7,617 nt of DNA. It comes from JACMLD01 sp036500065. GTDB lineage: Bacteria > Bacteroidota > Bacteroidia > Chitinophagales > Chitinophagaceae. Location: assembly GCA_036500065.1 (NCBI GenBank), contig DASYCT010000314.1:1-7617 (forward strand), in the 5' to 3' direction. A program made the position numbers and the translations under genes. Under the pieces are notes generated by a model, which was not told the origin of the DNA, searched no databases, and saw nothing but the letters and a program-made list of their open reading frames with translations. This document shows, one piece after another, positions 6,716 to 7,617 of the stretch (the first letter of the stretch is position 1; each line of letters starts with the position of its first letter).

Positions 6716-7617
6716 TTATTTGCCCGAAGGCGGAAATAGGGTCGGGAAACGCTGTTCCAGGAACTTCCTGTACTGCGGCAGATCCTTATTGCTTTTCAGC
6801 AGTTCCAGGTTGATTTCAGACACCAGGATAAACGAATATTTGGTGGGCGGCATCCACGGGATAATATCGGTGGCGGCCAGCTTACGGGTCTTATCGATAT
6901 AATCCATCGCACTGGCGGCATTGTCGAAGGCGCCGAAAAGAACAAAACGTATATCGTCCGTCAGCGGCATCGGCGTGATGGCGATGGTCTGATCGGGGTA
7001 TTTTTCTTTGTGATACCGTGAAAAAGCATTTTTAGCCTCGTTGACATATACCGGGTCCACTTTATCCATTACCAACGCCACGTAATGCGGTTTCTCCGGG
7101 GCATACGTAAACGCAGTAGGCAGGGCCGGCGCGACCGGTTTGGGCGGCAGGGTTCTTAGTGAGTCGGCTTTCGACGGTGGTATGTAGGTCACCGGCGCTT
7201 TCACCTTGCCCACCGTGGTGGAATCCTGCAGCAGCGGGGTACCGATTTGCTGACGGGTCGGCGCAATCGTAATTTTGGTAGAGTCTTCCGGCGCGTGTTC
7301 TATTTTCAGGTTGATAAGATAATCTTCTATTTCCCGGCGGCGGCCAAGCACTTCTATCAGTTTCTTTACCCGGGGCACGATAGGATTTGCGGGATACAGG
7401 GTCACGATATGGTTAAGCGCTTTGATGGCGGACGAATCATCGCGCTGCTGGATATGATAAACGGCCTCGATGTACAGCAGTTGCGGGCTCCAGTAATGGT
7501 TGCCGTAAAGACTGTCGGCATGGTGCTTCATGGCAAGCGCATCATCGAATTTCCCTTCTATAAAAAGGTTGTAGATCTGTTCGTACAACTCTTCGCTGCT
7601 TTTCTTGTGCAGGCTAT
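6716..7617 (-). CDS. PorW/SprE-like type IX secretion/gliding protein, C-terminal part (N-terminus outside the window)
   Basis: The frame stays open to the window edge, giving 299 complete codons and a TAA stop; the real start lies outside. An in-frame TTG at 7588 is an internal Leu codon, since the preceding residues SLHKKSSEE continue the same helical pattern. Visible residues about 10-90 look like TPR repeats (YEQIYNLFIEGKFDDAL, then YIEAVYHIQQRDDSSAIKAL and NHIVTLYPANPIVPRVKKLI). A Pro- and Thr-rich linker follows (about 105-170). The C-terminal domain begins HYVALVMDKVDPVYVNEAKN (177-196) and includes RYHKEKYPDQ, FVLFGAF, WMPPTKYSFILVSE and LELLKSNKDLPQY. This order and these phrases match my memory of PorW/SprE lipoproteins, which are needed for type IX secretion in Porphyromonas and for gliding plus secretion in Flavobacterium johnsoniae. 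The lipoprotein signal cannot be checked here. Recognition is from memory, not a search. Confidence 0.82.
   Translation of the reverse strand, partial: SLHKKSSEELYEQIYNLFIEGKFDDALAMKHHADSLYGNHYWSPQLLYIEAVYHIQQRDDSSAIKALNHIVTLYPANPIVPRVKKLIEVLGRRREIEDYLINLKIEHAPEDSTKITIAPTRQQIGTPLLQDSTTVGKVKAPVTYIPPSKADSLRTLPPKPVAPALPTAFTYAPEKPHYVALVMDKVDPVYVNEAKNAFSRYHKEKYPDQTIAITPMPLTDDIRFVLFGAFDNAASAMDYIDKTRKLAATDIIPWMPPTKYSFILVSEINLELLKSNKDLPQYRKFLEQRFPTLFPPSGK

Noticed and set aside
7586..7588. TTG at 7588 as the start of the PorW/SprE-like gene
   Set aside because: The frame stays open to the window edge with compatible helical sequence, and the family is much longer, so this is an internal Leu.
1..7617. 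CRISPR array, tRNA/rRNA, insertion sequence ends or attachment sites
   Set aside because: I saw no regularly spaced repeats, no transposase-like protein, no terminal inverted repeats around the toxin-antitoxin module and no stable RNA signature on either strand.

Overview
All genes in this window lie on the minus strand, so the natural reading order is from base 7617 down to base 1. Gene content and start-site style point to Bacteroidota, most likely a Chitinophagaceae-like soil or aquatic bacterium. The evidence is a PorW/SprE-type protein (a type IX secretion and gliding component found only in this phylum), a Bacteroidota-style penicillin-binding protein 1A, a Bacteroidota-type toxin-antitoxin pair, start codons without Shine-Dalgarno sequences, and candidate promoters resembling the phylum's TTTG ... 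TAnnTTTG pattern.

Layout in transcription order. (1) 7617-6716: the C-terminal third or so of a PorW/SprE-like protein, cut by the window edge. (2) 6612-4201: a complete bifunctional class A penicillin-binding protein (PBP1A), followed by a weak candidate terminator. (3) 4125-3868 and 3878-3567: a two-gene antitoxin/toxin module of the RelE/ParE superfamily. The two genes overlap by 11 bases and are clearly more A+T-rich than their neighbours. (4) 3561-1840: a complete exported gamma-glutamyltransferase whose ATG lies only 5 bases after the toxin stop. (5) 1720-1: most of a secreted PQQ-dependent dehydrogenase of the membrane glucose dehydrogenase family, without the usual membrane anchor and cut by the other window edge. 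The longest gene-free stretch is 119 bases (1721-1839).

The common theme is the cell envelope: trans-envelope secretion (PorW/SprE), peptidoglycan polymerisation (PBP1A), glutathione or gamma-glutamyl peptide breakdown (GGT) and periplasmic sugar or alcohol oxidation (PQQ enzyme). These genes need not form one pathway; I see neighbourhood rather than an obvious operon. The toxin-antitoxin pair looks like a late arrival between pbp1A and ggt. Its tight junction with ggt is the most unusual arrangement here. I found no transposase, CRISPR array, tRNA, rRNA or prophage gene, and no strong evidence of an undescribed multi-gene system.
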